A DNA stretch of 42,824 bases. It comes from Psychrobacter nivimaris. Lineage in GTDB: Bacteria; Pseudomonadota; Gammaproteobacteria; Pseudomonadales; Moraxellaceae. The notes below the pieces were generated by a model. It ran no database searches, had not been told where the DNA came from, and was given only the letters and a program-made list of their open reading frames with translations. This document shows, one piece after another, positions 9,204-18,449 of the stretch. The first letter of the stretch is position 1, and every line of letters starts with the position of its first letter. The translations under genes and the position numbers were made by a program. The stretch is from the NCBI RefSeq assembly GCF_009812035.1, contig NZ_VZIZ01000005.1, positions 1-42,824 of the forward strand, read 5' to 3'.

Positions 9204-11957
9204 ATGCAACAGTTTCAGTCCTTACAGCGCTTATTGATTTTTTATGCCTTGTCTCTCACGGTTATGTTACTGCTGTACTATGTCACACTGTTTGATGGGA
9301 TGAAAAAACATAGTGAGCAACACAGCATAGATACTTTTTATGCCCTACAGCACAGTATTATTGAGCATGCAGCGCCTGTAGATAGTGAAATAAAAAGAAT
9401 CTTAGAGCAACCTACTTTTGAGCACCTTAGTTATCAGCTGATTTTAATGACACCTTCTGGGCAGACCTATATTCATCATAATACCCGTCCCAATGAATCT
9501 GCTTTTTCTACCGTTGCTTTCCCTACCATCGGTACATCAGCTTCTAGCAGCAGCGACCATAGCTCCTATACAGTTAATAGCAATGAACTAACAGGAATCA
9601 TTACTCTAAAAAGCGGACATCAGATTTATATCGTATTACGCCATGAACCTTTTGTTGTCGACTGGATATCTTACCGTTATTGGCTCCCCTTGATGGTCGC
9701 CATCGTACTGTTCTTCATGGCATTGCTCTATATGCTTAATCGTCGAACTAACTGGGAACAATTACTGGTTTATACGGATAATTTGAGTAGCCGCGCAAAA
9801 GAATCTTATACACCGCCGCCGTTTTTACAAAAGAAATCTACTACCGAGTTCATGCTGTTAGGTCATGCGCTAAGTCGCGTCAGCTACCAACTACATAATG
9901 ACTATCGGCGTATAAAAACATTGACTCATCGGTTAGAACGTCTGGTTGATCAGGCGCCCTTACCGATGTTGATGAGTATACGACATGGTCAAATTAGTTT
10001 CTATAATCAGCGTTTTGAGCAAGTATTTACTCCTCCTACACAGAGAGAGCAAAGCTATGAACTGACTGATTTCGTTGAAGGGAAAGATGAGGCCACTCAA
10101 ATACTCTTAAAAACTATTTCAAATTTACGCGTTACTCGCACACTGATAGTTTATGGCTTGGAAAATAAACAAGCCTACCAACTACACGTAACACCATGGT
10201 TCGGTGAACATGGGCAAGTTCACGGTTTCACTGTTATTTTCAATAATGTTGATGAGATTTTCCATCAGTCTGAACAACTACAGCTGCACAACCAACAACT
10301 GCAATTACAAATTGATGAATCAAACGAAGCCCAAGCATTTATAGGTCGTAAGTTAAGGATACCACTAGAGAAGATAATTGATTCGTTGGAACCCATCGAC
10401 CCTTCAACATTGACGGCTCAGGGTAAAAAGACTCTAAATACATTGATTACAACCAGTCAAAGCATGTTGACTGTACTCAATAAGACTCTAGCAACAGAGG
10501 AAGTTGAAGTCAGAAAAACACGTTTGAGTATAGAAACGGTTGATATTTATAAGGTAAGCAAAGAGGTTAGCAATTTAGTCACAAAAGAAATAAGACAACA
10601 AGGGTTAGAATTGATCTATTTCTTTGCGCCGGACTGTCCTCGTTACATCGAAACTGATTACATTCGACTGCACCATATCCTATTAAACCTATTGAAAAAC
10701 GCTATTAGTTTTACAACATCAGGCTATGTCGCGCTCACTGTTGATCGTGTACCTGAAGATAAAGTAACGCGAATAAGTAATCAGCCTTTAACTCCTAACA
10801 ATGACACGACAATGCCTGCGCAGACATCTTATTGGATTCGGTTTAGCGTAAAAGACACTGGAGCAACTATTACTCCTGAGAGAAAAAATCAATTAGTCAA
10901 TATCTTGAATCAAAGCAATCATAACTTAGTTGAAGACAGTAATATTGGCTTGAGTGATGCCAATAGCTTTGCTCAGTTACTCGGCGGTTTTATCGAACTA
11001 AGTAATACGGTGGATAAAGAAACGATATTTAGCCTCTACCTTCCTTATCCTCATGCCACTTATCAATCGGTATATCATCGTTGTTCGCAGCTGCCCCATA
11101 TTCACCTTATCGCTGTCATCAATCAGCCTCTAGTTGCTGAACATTTACAACGTTTGTGCGAGTACTTAACGATATCCGTGACTATCTACAGCACTTTAGA
11201 TAGAGCCACTGTACAGCAGCTAAAAAATAAATTAAAACAAGATGAGCAAACCATCATTCCTGTCTTGTTATTAGATTATGAATACAGCGAATCCATCACC
11301 TTATCAGCTCATGCGAGCAACAAGTATAGCGAGCAACAAGAAGTGTTAAACGACCTAGTCGCTACGCCTTCACTACCAAAGATATTACTTAGCATGAAAC
11401 TTGAAAGGCATATACCCTCTATTTTACTAGGCCAATATGATGGATTTTTGACCAAACCCTTGGACGCAAGTTTATTACTTTCTGAACTGCTACGCTTAAC
11501 CTTGTTTGCAAGGAAAACATTAAACATACTGGTCAAACATCAATATGACAGCAGTCTATCTTTTGTAGAAGATACACCTAAGAAAGAAATCTTGTCTCCA
11601 CTGATTTTGGTCGTAGAAGACAGTCCTACTAACCAAAAGATAGCCTGCAAGATGTTAAGTAAGCTTGGTTATCGTAGTATTGTTGCAGAAGATGGACAGC
11701 AAGCACTCGAGAAACTCAAAAGCCAACGTGAAGAAATTTCTTTGATTTTGATGGACTGCCGAATGCCCATTATGGATGGCTTACAAGCCACACAAGTGAT
11801 TCGCTCGCAAGGTGATAAAATACCAATTGTGGCGCTAACTGCGAATAATACAGAAGAAGATCGCGAGGCTTGTATACAAGTAGGTATGGACGAGTTTTTA
11901 TCCAAACCCATTAGTAAGAAAGACTTAGAATCCGTTTTGCAGAGTTTTATACAATAA
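9204..11957 (+). CDS. GacS/BarA-like hybrid sensor protein with degenerate kinase core
   Basis: This 917-aa protein has the GacS/BarA layout: membrane segment at 9-30, periplasmic region to about 155, second segment at 158-178, HAMP-like linker, PAS-like region about 245-350, dimerisation region 355-430, HATPase-like region 480-615, a receiver-like domain 630-770 and a receiver at 799-917. The final receiver is intact: E805/D806, phospho-acceptor D851 in LMDCRMP, T879 and K901. The kinase is not: the H-box SHEIRTPL is GRKLRIPL at 381-388 with R382 in place of His; the G1 box reads DTGATI and the G2 glycines are largely gone; only the N-box (LLNLLKNAISF) is good. The first receiver also lacks a clear acceptor site. 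No HPt domain is present. It is therefore probably a scaffold, phosphate sink or non-catalytic regulator. Confidence 0.85.
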   Translation: MQQFQSLQRLLIFYALSLTVMLLLYYVTLFDGMKKHSEQHSIDTFYALQHSIIEHAAPVDSEIKRILEQPTFEHLSYQLILMTPSGQTYIHHNTRPNESAFSTVAFPTIGTSASSSSDHSSYTVNSNELTGIITLKSGHQIYIVLRHEPFVVDWISYRYWLPLMVAIVLFFMALLYMLNRRTNWEQLLVYTDNLSSRAKESYTPPPFLQKKSTTEFMLLGHALSRVSYQLHNDYRRIKTLTHRLERLVDQAPLPMLMSIRHGQISFYNQRFEQVFTPPTQREQSYELTDFVEGKDEATQILLKTISNLRVTRTLIVYGLENKQAYQLHVTPWFGEHGQVHGFTVIFNNVDEIFHQSEQLQLHNQQLQLQIDESNEAQAFIGRKLRIPLEKIIDSLEPIDPSTLTAQGKKTLNTLITTSQSMLTVLNKTLATEEVEVRKTRLSIETVDIYKVSKEVSNLVTKEIRQQGLELIYFFAPDCPRYIETDYIRLHHILLNLLKNAISFTTSGYVALTVDRVPEDKVTRISNQPLTPNNDTTMPAQTSYWIRFSVKDTGATITPERKNQLVNILNQSNHNLVEDSNIGLSDANSFAQLLGGFIELSNTVDKETIFSLYLPYPHATYQSVYHRCSQLPHIHLIAVINQPLVAEHLQRLCEYLTISVTIYSTLDRATVQQLKNKLKQDEQTIIPVLLLDYEYSESITLSAHASNKYSEQQEVLNDLVATPSLPKILLSMKLERHIPSILLGQYDGFLTKPLDASLLLSELLRLTLFARKTLNILVKHQYDSSLSFVEDTPKKEILSPLILVVEDSPTNQKIACKMLSKLGYRSIVAEDGQQALEKLKSQREEISLILMDCRMPIMDGLQATQVIRSQGDKIPIVALTANNTEEDREACIQVGMDEFLSKPISKKDLESVLQSFIQ

Positions 11958-11979
11958 ATCTATAGTGCAGATAAAAAAT

Positions 11980-12020
11980 ACCCTATCGATATCACTTAAT
12001 CAAAGTAATATCGATAGGGT
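11980..12020. terminator. Bidirectional terminator between the hybrid kinase gene and ribE
   Basis: A perfect 13-bp inverted repeat (ACCCTATCGATAT at 11980-11992, ATATCGATAGGGT at 12008-12020) with a 15-nt loop lies between two convergent genes. On the minus strand it is followed by TTTTTT, which suits ribE; on the plus strand the T-tract is weak. Confidence 0.8.
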
Positions 12021-12062
12021 CAAAAACTTGGTACGAGGATAATATTTCAGTAAGCTTAATTG

Positions 12063-12737
12063 TTATTTCATAAACCCATTATCGGCCAAAAATGTTTCTG
12101 TGATTTGGCTTTGCGGGTTTGGCGCGTTCATACCCTCAGATTGAGGTTTATTTAGTAGTCGCTCTAGATAACGAGCCACGATATCTACTTCAATATTGAC
12201 TTTATTACCTACTAACCAATGCTTAGCAATGTTAGTCACTTGAGCAGTATGCGGAATGATATTTAGAGAAACAATATTGTCACGCACTAAATTGGTCGTC
12301 AGACTAATACCATCTACTGTAATAGAGCCTTTGGTCGCTGTATAATGCGCTAGCTCTTGCGGTATCTCAATCTCAATATAGATAGAACGAGCATCTTGTT
12401 GTAATTTACTAACGACCCCTACGCCATCTACATGACCAGCGACAATATGACCACCAAAACGAGTCGTCGGTAGCATGGCCTTTTCTAGATTGACGGTATG
12501 TCCTGCTTTTAACCCTTCTAATGCTGTTCTAGCAATCGTTTCACGTGAGACATCAACAGAGTAGTAGTTACTTCCGAGCTCTACCACGGTTAAACAAATA
12601 CCATTTGATGCAATAGAATCGCCTAGCTTCACGTCACTGAAATCCAAGTCATCAGACTCTACTGTCAAACGTATGTCACCGCCTGTCGCCTGCATCGATT
12701 TAACTTTTCCAACGCTTTCTATAATTCCAGTAAACAT
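12063..12737 (-). CDS. ribE: Riboflavin synthase, alpha subunit
   Basis: This enzyme dismutates two 6,7-dimethyl-8-ribityllumazine molecules to riboflavin plus the pyrimidine precursor. It starts MFTGIIESVGKV and has the two tandem lumazine-binding barrels: first to about residue 95 (GICLTVVELG, GGHIVAGHVDGVG), second 98-195 (GSITVDGISLTTN, NIIPHTAQVTN). At 224 aa it has a short extra C-terminal tail. It is downstream of ribD on the same strand but separated by an unusually rich 431-bp gap, so it may have its own promoter. I see no FMN riboswitch consensus upstream. Confidence 0.95.
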   Translation of the reverse strand: MFTGIIESVGKVKSMQATGGDIRLTVESDDLDFSDVKLGDSIASNGICLTVVELGSNYYSVDVSRETIARTALEGLKAGHTVNLEKAMLPTTRFGGHIVAGHVDGVGVVSKLQQDARSIYIEIEIPQELAHYTATKGSITVDGISLTTNLVRDNIVSLNIIPHTAQVTNIAKHWLVGNKVNIEVDIVARYLERLLNKPQSEGMNAPNPQSQITETFLADNGFMK

Positions 12738-13168
12738 ATTACCCTCATCTCATTACTGTATGGCCTTCATAGGCGAATATTTTAGTTTATCAAATCAGCT
12801 ATCAATTCTTTATCACAACTTATTCAAATAACTGACAGTGAAACATCGTTAGACTTGACCTTTAATAGGATAGATTGTGGATAAGTAGAGATAAATCAAT
12901 AGAGATATAGCTAGAAGTCGCTATAAAAACATAGTTATCCACAACAAATAAAAATTTCACATGAAACCTATTTATTTATGAATATACCGTTAAGGTATTG
13001 ATTTATATAAATATTTATTAAAATAATCGAGATATAAACATCTTTTGTGTTTCATGTGAAACAAAGTTATACACAGTTCCATGTGAAACACGTAAATCAA
13101 CAATTGATTTATCCATATTCTAAGCTTTTTTTTATAATTTGTGGAAAACCTACTTATACGAAGAATAT
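12738..13168. promoter_or_regulatory. Origin-like intergenic region: DnaA boxes, parS-like palindromes, AT-rich core
   Basis: This 431-bp gap has no gene. It holds perfect DnaA boxes at 12876-12884 (minus) and 12935-12943 (plus), a TTATACACA box at 13067-13075, and one-mismatch boxes at 13109-13117 (TTATCCATA) and 13140-13148 (minus). Between and beside them are three parS-like palindromes with CATG centres at about 12954-12967, 13048-13063 and 13076-13089; the middle one is 15/16 to the parS consensus. The stretch 12968-13046 is almost all A/T. Together these resemble an origin or DnaA-titration element rather than a simple promoter. The ribE promoter must also lie here or upstream of ribD. 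Confidence 0.6.
13048..13063. promoter_or_regulatory. parS-like site (15/16) in the ribD-ribE gap
   Basis: TGTTTCATGTGAAACA differs from the parS consensus by one central base (C to T). Two weaker copies lie within 95 bp on either side (about 12954-12967 and 13076-13089), which is a local cluster rather than an isolated match. Confidence 0.6.
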
Positions 13169-14224
13169 CTATAAAGGTAATAAGGTTAATTTGAGGTCTG
13201 AGCCAAGCTGTTGATGACTTTCTATATCAAACCGTAACTGCTGAGCAAGGGACATAGGATTGAAATCAACCATTGGACGAGCTTGCTCACCAAGTAAACA
13301 AGGTGCTTGATATACGATTAACTCATCTACCAACTGTTGACTCAAAAAGCTACCTGTAACACTAGCACCTGCTTCCACCAACACATCATAGCACTGGTGC
13401 TCACTAACCAGTTTCGCCAACAACGCCGACAAATCGTCTTCATGCCAATAGATAGTATCTGGATGCCGGCATAGCTGATAATCAGACTGTAGGCTGTGCT
13501 TTAAACGCTGACGCCTATCAAGTATGACTATTTTAGGATTAGGTATTTTCTCAGGTGGCACGTCCAATTGTTCTGAGCGCACATTGAGTTGTGGGTTATC
13601 AGTTATTACAGTTTCACTACCGGTGATAATCGCGCCACTTTGTGCTCGTAGTTTTTGTACGTCTTCACGAGCAGCTGTCGAGGTAATCCACTTTGATTCA
13701 CCAGATGCCATCGCTGTACGGCCGTCTAAACTGGTCGCTATTTTCAATCGTACATAGGGCATCTGAGTGCGCATAGCTTTTAGAAACCCACGGTTTAGTG
13801 CCTCTGCCTGCTCTGTCAGGACACCGACTGTTACCTCAATACCAGCTTGCTCTAATAGTTTCACACCGCGACCTGCGACCTGCGGATTAGGATCTAGACC
13901 TGCAATCACAACGCGATTTACCTTAGCAGCAACCAGCGCCAGCGCACATGGTGGTGTACGTCCCGTATGACTACATGGCTCTAATGTAACGTAAGCAGTT
14001 GCCCCTGCTGCCTGTGTACCAGCCTCTTTCAGCGCAAATACTTCTGCATGTGGCTCACCAGCTTTAGGGTGAAAACCTTGACCAATAATCTGCTCTGCCT
14101 GAACAATAACGCAGCCCACTGCAGGATTGGGTCTAGTAGTATACAAACCGCGCTTCGCTTGTTCGATAGCAAGCATCATAAAGTAGCGGTCTTGTGCATC
14201 TTGAGCATGGCTTTGAATAGACAT
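13169..14224 (-). CDS. ribD: Bifunctional riboflavin deaminase/reductase RibD
   Basis: RibD performs two successive riboflavin steps: deamination of the pyrimidine and NADPH-dependent reduction of the ribosyl side chain. The N-terminal deaminase domain carries the zinc ligands in GEPHAEVFAL and LEPCSHTGRTPPCAL; the C-terminal reductase begins about residue 150 (PYVRLKIATSLDGRTA, KWITS, GSETVITDNPQLNVR). The length of 351 aa is usual. It begins 113 bp after nrdR on the same strand, an arrangement (nrdR-ribD) common in proteobacteria. ribE follows after the DnaA/parS-rich gap. Confidence 0.96.
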   Translation of the reverse strand: MSIQSHAQDAQDRYFMMLAIEQAKRGLYTTRPNPAVGCVIVQAEQIIGQGFHPKAGEPHAEVFALKEAGTQAAGATAYVTLEPCSHTGRTPPCALALVAAKVNRVVIAGLDPNPQVAGRGVKLLEQAGIEVTVGVLTEQAEALNRGFLKAMRTQMPYVRLKIATSLDGRTAMASGESKWITSTAAREDVQKLRAQSGAIITGSETVITDNPQLNVRSEQLDVPPEKIPNPKIVILDRRQRLKHSLQSDYQLCRHPDTIYWHEDDLSALLAKLVSEHQCYDVLVEAGASVTGSFLSQQLVDELIVYQAPCLLGEQARPMVDFNPMSLAQQLRFDIESHQQLGSDLKLTLLPL

Positions 14225-14337
14225 AAGGCTGGTCTTAATAAATGATTGAGTGTTCTATATAAGAAAATAAGGTTCGAAAGCTGATTAACAATTAGGAATT
14301 ACTTATCAACTAGGGCTTATTTAAAAGCTTACTTCGC

Positions 14338-14796
14338 CTACTTTTCATTTGGACGAATATTGGCAATTTCTTGATGAAATGCATCGATATCTTGAAAGTC
14401 GCGATATACACTAGCAAAGCGTACATAGGCGACATCATCCAAAGTTTTGAGTTCACTCATGATGATTTCACCCAAGACTTTACTACTGATTTCTCGCTCA
14501 CCCATCTGCCTAACACGCTTTTCAATACGACTAATCATCGCCTCTTGTTCATCGATAGTAATAGGACGCTTTTGTAAAGGTAGTAAAATAGAACGGCGCA
14601 GCTTTTCATTATCATAAGGTTCAATCTTGTTGCTCGATTTGATAATCCTTGGCATGACAACTTCTACCATCTCAAAAGTCGTAAAACGTTCTTGGCAGCT
14701 GTTACACGAACGGCGTCGACGCACTTGTGCCCCTTCCGCAGCAAGACGTGAGTCAATAACCTTGGTCTCTGACGCATTACAGTACGGACAGTGCAT
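14338..14796 (-). CDS. nrdR: Transcriptional repressor NrdR
   Basis: NrdR senses ATP/dATP and represses ribonucleotide reductase genes. The N-terminal zinc ribbon has the two pairs CPYC (3-6) and CNSC (31-34), followed by an arginine-rich DNA-contact stretch RRRR; the ATP-cone covers about 49-139 (PRIIKSSNKIEPYDNEKLRRS). The length of 152 aa is normal. It lies 86 bp after mnmE and 113 bp before ribD, all on the minus strand. No obvious NrdR box was identified next to any gene in this window. Confidence 0.96.
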   Translation of the reverse strand: MHCPYCNASETKVIDSRLAAEGAQVRRRRSCNSCQERFTTFEMVEVVMPRIIKSSNKIEPYDNEKLRRSILLPLQKRPITIDEQEAMISRIEKRVRQMGEREISSKVLGEIIMSELKTLDDVAYVRFASVYRDFQDIDAFHQEIANIRPNEK

Positions 14797-14882
14797 AGCA
14801 TTTCCTTATTTTACAATTGAGAATAAAAGCAGTATTTCTAAGATAGCTAATTTATTAAATAATAAAGAACACCGTGTTTCAG

Positions 14883-16346
14883 TTATTTACCAATACAAAA
14901 GCTACCAAATATTTTACCTAATAAGTCATCGGCGCTGAACTCACCTGTAATCTCACCCAAACTCTGCTGTGCTTGACGTAAGCTATCAGCAACCAACTCA
15001 CCCGCTTCGAATACCGTTAATTGCTCATGGGCTTCTGCTAAGAAATTAGCAGTTCGTCTAAGTGCATCGAGATGTCTGGTACGAGCGATTAAGCTATTCT
15101 CTGGTGGATGAAAGCCTACTTTCTCACATAATGCTTCAACCAAGTTATCGATACCAATGCCTGTTTCACATGAAACATTAACCTGCTGATAACCTCTGTT
15201 CTTGATTTCAGCTTGGGTCATAGCAGCACTTTTTTCTCTGTTATTATCGCTCAATAAGTCGCTCTTATTAGCAATAATTAGTAAGCGTTTAGCTTCTGGC
15301 AATTCACCAAATAACTGTTCAGCAAGCTGTAACGGTGTGCTCTCTTCTTCAACATCGCGAGTCACATCATAGACCATTAGTAGCATATCAGCCTGCGTGA
15401 TAGCAGTACGGGCACGCTCAATTCCGATACGTTCCACAGTATCTTCTGTCTCGCGTAGGCCTGCTGTGTCGGTCAGATGTAGCGTCAAACCATTGAGTAC
15501 AACGGTCTCTTGCAGCGTATCACGTGTAGTACCAGCGACATCAGTCACGATAGCACGCTCTTGCCCTGCAAGGCGGTTAAGTAAGCTAGATTTACCTGCG
15601 TTTGGCCTACCTGCTAGCACGACATGGATACCGTCGCGCAAAAGCTGACCTTGCTTTGCCGTTGCTAAAACTTGCTGTATCTTATCTTGCGTCTGCTCAA
15701 GCTTACTTTGTATGACGCCATCAGACAAAAAATCAACGTCTTCTTCGTCGGGGAAATCAATCGCTGCTTCAACATGTAAACGAAGATGAATCAATTGTTC
15801 TAGTAGCTGGTTAATTTTTTGTGAAAACTCACCGCTTAGAGAACGAATCGCACTACTGGCCGCGGCAGCACTAGTCGCATCAATCGCATCAGCGATCGCT
15901 TCGGCCTGTACCAAGTCCAATTTATCGTTATCAAAGGCACGGTAAGAGAACTCTCCTGCACTCGCTTGCTTGGCACCTAGCTCAAAAACTCGTGCAAGCA
16001 ACTGGTTTTGCAAAATAACACCACCATGCCCTTGTAGCTCAATAACGTCCTCACCTGTGAATGAATGCGGACCTTTGAAAAACAAGACGAATCCCTCATC
16101 GATGACAGTGCCATCAGCTTGATAAAAACGACAAAAGCTGGCCATCCGCGGCGTAAAAGCAGACTTACCTGTTAAAGCACATGCCATATCGTAAGCACGG
16201 CTGCCTGATAGACGTATGACACCCACACCCCCTCGCCCGAGCGGCGTTGCAATCGCAGCAATTGTAGCCAATCCAGATGTATTAGACTTTTCAGAAGAAT
16301 TAGGTACGGCTAATGCTGTCTCTAAGGAATCCACAATTACTCTCAA
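14883..16346 (-). CDS. mnmE: tRNA modification GTPase MnmE
   Basis: MnmE, with MnmG, builds the cmnm5 group on U34 of certain tRNAs. It has the N-terminal formyl-THF-binding domain ([20 protein letters not shown]), helical domain, inserted G domain with [20 protein letters not shown] and NKSD, and the C-terminal CIGK cysteine motif. The longest frame begins at a TTG (16346). A GTG at 16334 preceded by GAGAG at good spacing is a better start, giving 483 aa; the conserved sequence starts only near residue 27. A strong promoter lies just upstream. mnmG, rsmG and parAB, linked to mnmE in some relatives, are not here. Confidence 0.95.
   Translation of the reverse strand: MRVIVDSLETALAVPNSSEKSNTSGLATIAAIATPLGRGGVGVIRLSGSRAYDMACALTGKSAFTPRMASFCRFYQADGTVIDEGFVLFFKGPHSFTGEDVIELQGHGGVILQNQLLARVFELGAKQASAGEFSYRAFDNDKLDLVQAEAIADAIDATSAAAASSAIRSLSGEFSQKINQLLEQLIHLRLHVEAAIDFPDEEDVDFLSDGVIQSKLEQTQDKIQQVLATAKQGQLLRDGIHVVLAGRPNAGKSSLLNRLAGQERAIVTDVAGTTRDTLQETVVLNGLTLHLTDTAGLRETEDTVERIGIERARTAITQADMLLMVYDVTRDVEEESTPLQLAEQLFGELPEAKRLLIIANKSDLLSDNNREKSAAMTQAEIKNRGYQQVNVSCETGIGIDNLVEALCEKVGFHPPENSLIARTRHLDALRRTANFLAEAHEQLTVFEAGELVADSLRQAQQSLGEITGEFSADDLLGKIFGSFCIGK
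15162..15177. promoter_or_regulatory. parS-like site (15/16) inside mnmE
   Basis: TGTTTCACATGAAACA is one base from the parS consensus and lies within the G domain coding sequence of mnmE, about 4.7 kb from oriC. Confidence 0.55.
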
Positions 16347-16360
16347 TGTTTAAAAGCTCC

Positions 16361-16389
16361 ATTATAGACGTCTGGACTCATACTGACAA
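16361..16389 (-). promoter_or_regulatory. Promoter of mnmE
   Basis: On the minus strand TTGTCA (16384-16389) is followed after exactly 17 bp by TATAAT (16361-16366). The predicted transcription start near 16354 leaves a leader of only about 20 nt before the GTG start at 16334, or about 8 nt before the TTG at 16346, which favours the GTG. Confidence 0.65.
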
Positions 16390-16445
16390 AGCAAACTTTG
16401 AAAGGTAGCCGCATCAGACATATTTTCGTTTTAATATTTATAAAC

Positions 16446-16492
16446 TATGGATAATGTTGATAAGCTGTGGATAACATTTACCACTTATACAC
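16446..16492. promoter_or_regulatory. DnaA-box cluster upstream of mnmE
   Basis: One perfect DnaA box on the minus strand (16466-16474, TGTGGATAA) is flanked by TATGGATAA (16446-16454) and TTATACACC (16484-16492), each one or two bases off. They lie between the yidC terminator and the mnmE promoter, so DnaA could influence mnmE. Confidence 0.5.
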
Positions 16493-16500
16493 CACCTATA

Positions 16501-16530
16501 AAAAAACCACCGCTTGCGCGATGGTTTTTT
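16501..16530 (-). terminator. Intrinsic terminator of yidC
   Basis: AAAAAACCA pairs with TGGTTTTTT, with an inner CGC/GCG and a TTGC loop. It lies 22 bp after the yidC stop, and on the minus strand the stem ends in a run of T. Confidence 0.8.
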
Positions 16531-16551
16531 GTATTTCTAAAAAAGAACTAA

Positions 16552-18234
16552 TTAATCGACTACTTTTACCGTACGACGCTTCTGCTCTTCATCGACTTTC
16601 TTATTAACGATATATTGCTGAGTCATACTAAACAAGTTGTTGACTGTCCAATATAAAACCAAACCTGCTGGGAAGAACAACATGAACGCAGTAAAGATAA
16701 TCGGCAAGAACTTCATGACTTTTGCTTGCATCGGATCTGCTGGCTGCGGGTTCAACTGCTGCTGTACAAACATCGACGCACCCATTAGCAATGGTAAGAT
16801 AAACCATGGGTCCATCGCTGATAGATCTTGAATCCACAAAATCCATGGTGCATGACGCAGCTCAACACTCTCTACCAACACCCAATATAAAGCTAAGAAA
16901 ATAGGCATCTGCATCAAGATTGGTAGACAACCTGCCATCGGATTGACTTTTTCTTCTTTGTATATCGCCATCATTTCTTGCGACATTTTCATCCGATCAT
17001 CGCCATGCTCTTCTTTAAGCACTTTAAGTCTTGGTGCAATGGCACGCATTTTAGCCATCGAGTAGTAGCTCTTATTAGAGAACCACATCAAGGCAATTTT
17101 TACTAAGATAGTCAGTAAAATAATTGACCACCCCCAGTTACCAACAACCTTATGCACACCTTCCAAGATAGCAAATAAGACCTTTGATATTGGCCACAGC
17201 AGACCATAATCAACTGTTTTGTTAAGGCCTACCGCAACGTCTTTTAGCTCAGACTGAACTTTTGGACCTGCATACAGTGTTGCATTTAAAGTAACTTGTT
17301 TGTTTGGTGCTACGTTCACTGGTTGACTATTGAAGCCAATAAAGTAATCACTACCTGTTTCACGTGTAAAGAATTTGCCAGTGAAATTTTCAGGTGTCCA
17401 AGCAGATACAAAGTAATGCTGTACGATACCAACCCAGCCTTTATCGCTAGTCGTCGTCAACTCACCATCACTAAAGTCGCCAAATTTCAGCTTATTATAA
17501 GGATCATCTGGTGTACCCCAAGCGCCGCCTAGATAAGTCGCCATGCTCAGCGCGCCTTTATCAGACATACCAGGATCTTTACTATCATCACGCTTTAATT
17601 GCGCAAACATCTGACCTTGCCAAGCATTGGTAGACGCGTTTTGGATCTGATAGCTAATATCGATTGGATATTTATTTTCAGTGAATGTGAACGTTTTGGT
17701 AATCGTCACACCGTCTTTTTTGTAAGTAAGCGGCACTGACAACGTTTGCTGTCCATCTTCCATCACATAATTGTTAGCAGTATGGTTATAAGTCGCTCTA
17801 CCTTCTGCTGTATCAATACCGTTCTGACCAATAAGTCCAGATTGAGCCACATACACACGGTTACTGTTGTTTTCTAACAATACGAAAGGCTTATCGCTAT
17901 CGAGCGTTGCGTCATACTGCTTGAGCGCAGCATAAACAATATCACCACCTTCTGGATTGATTTTTATATCATAGCGATCAGTTGTTACCGTGATTAGACC
18001 AGCGTTTTTCGCAGGAGTCGCTGTCACAGCACTATTATCCACAGGTAATGTCTGTACCGGGATATCACCTGCTGCACCAGTAGTAGAAGGAATGTCAGCA
18101 CCTACCGAACTCGTAGTTTCTGGCACCGCATCTACAGCTGGAGCATCGGCATAATCATCTCGCCATGCCAAAATCAGCAGATAAGCGGTAATTAGCATCG
18201 CAATGATGATCATCACCCGAAATATCTTTTGCAT
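16552..18234 (-). CDS. yidC: Membrane protein insertase YidC
   Basis: YidC inserts and folds inner-membrane proteins, alone or with SecYEG. The 560-aa Gram-negative form is seen: first membrane helix at about 5-23, a large periplasmic beta domain to about 340, then the conserved insertase core with five C-terminal helices (GWSIILLTILVKIALMW, NPMAGCLPILMQMPIFLALY, GLVLYWTVNNLFSMTQQYI) and a basic tail. The cytoplasmic loop MRAIAPRLKVLKEEHGDDR is typical. It belongs to the rpmH-rnpA-yidD-yidC series, separated from yidD by 215 bp that contain a DnaA box, and is followed by a clear terminator. Confidence 0.97.
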   Translation of the reverse strand: MQKIFRVMIIIAMLITAYLLILAWRDDYADAPAVDAVPETTSSVGADIPSTTGAAGDIPVQTLPVDNSAVTATPAKNAGLITVTTDRYDIKINPEGGDIVYAALKQYDATLDSDKPFVLLENNSNRVYVAQSGLIGQNGIDTAEGRATYNHTANNYVMEDGQQTLSVPLTYKKDGVTITKTFTFTENKYPIDISYQIQNASTNAWQGQMFAQLKRDDSKDPGMSDKGALSMATYLGGAWGTPDDPYNKLKFGDFSDGELTTTSDKGWVGIVQHYFVSAWTPENFTGKFFTRETGSDYFIGFNSQPVNVAPNKQVTLNATLYAGPKVQSELKDVAVGLNKTVDYGLLWPISKVLFAILEGVHKVVGNWGWSIILLTILVKIALMWFSNKSYYSMAKMRAIAPRLKVLKEEHGDDRMKMSQEMMAIYKEEKVNPMAGCLPILMQMPIFLALYWVLVESVELRHAPWILWIQDLSAMDPWFILPLLMGASMFVQQQLNPQPADPMQAKVMKFLPIIFTAFMLFFPAGLVLYWTVNNLFSMTQQYIVNKKVDEEQKRRTVKVVD

Positions 18235-18391
18235 AAACCTTTCCTAGATTAAAAAATTAGGGAATGAAAAATTAGGGCATGTGTCATGACTGTCCTACAC
18301 AGCTGTCCTGTCACATTGCAACTGCATCAGTAGTCATTTACATAAAATGTGCATCATTTTACTAAAAATCTGTCTTAAATGATACCAAGAG

Positions 18392-18400
18392 TGTGGATAA
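18392..18400 (-). promoter_or_regulatory. DnaA box between yidD and yidC
   Basis: TGTGGATAA is a perfect minus-strand DnaA box, followed closely by the weaker TGTGGGTAA (18403-18411). It lies in the 215-bp yidD-yidC gap, where a yidC promoter may be located. Confidence 0.5.
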
Positions 18401-18449
18401 CTTGTGGGTAACTTAACAGAGTATCGATCTGAGACTAAAGAGGGGGACT

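Noticed and set aside
12738..13168. FMN riboswitch upstream of ribE
   Set aside because: No match to the conserved RFN core; the gap is dominated by DnaA-box and parS-like sequences.
13767..13970. Frames antisense to ribD (also 13524-13757)
   Set aside because: Fully inside RibD catalytic domains; no independent evidence.
17356..17371. parS-like TGTTTCACGTGTAAAG inside yidC
   Set aside because: The right half is not symmetrical (GTGTAAAG), leaving too many mismatches to call a ParB site.
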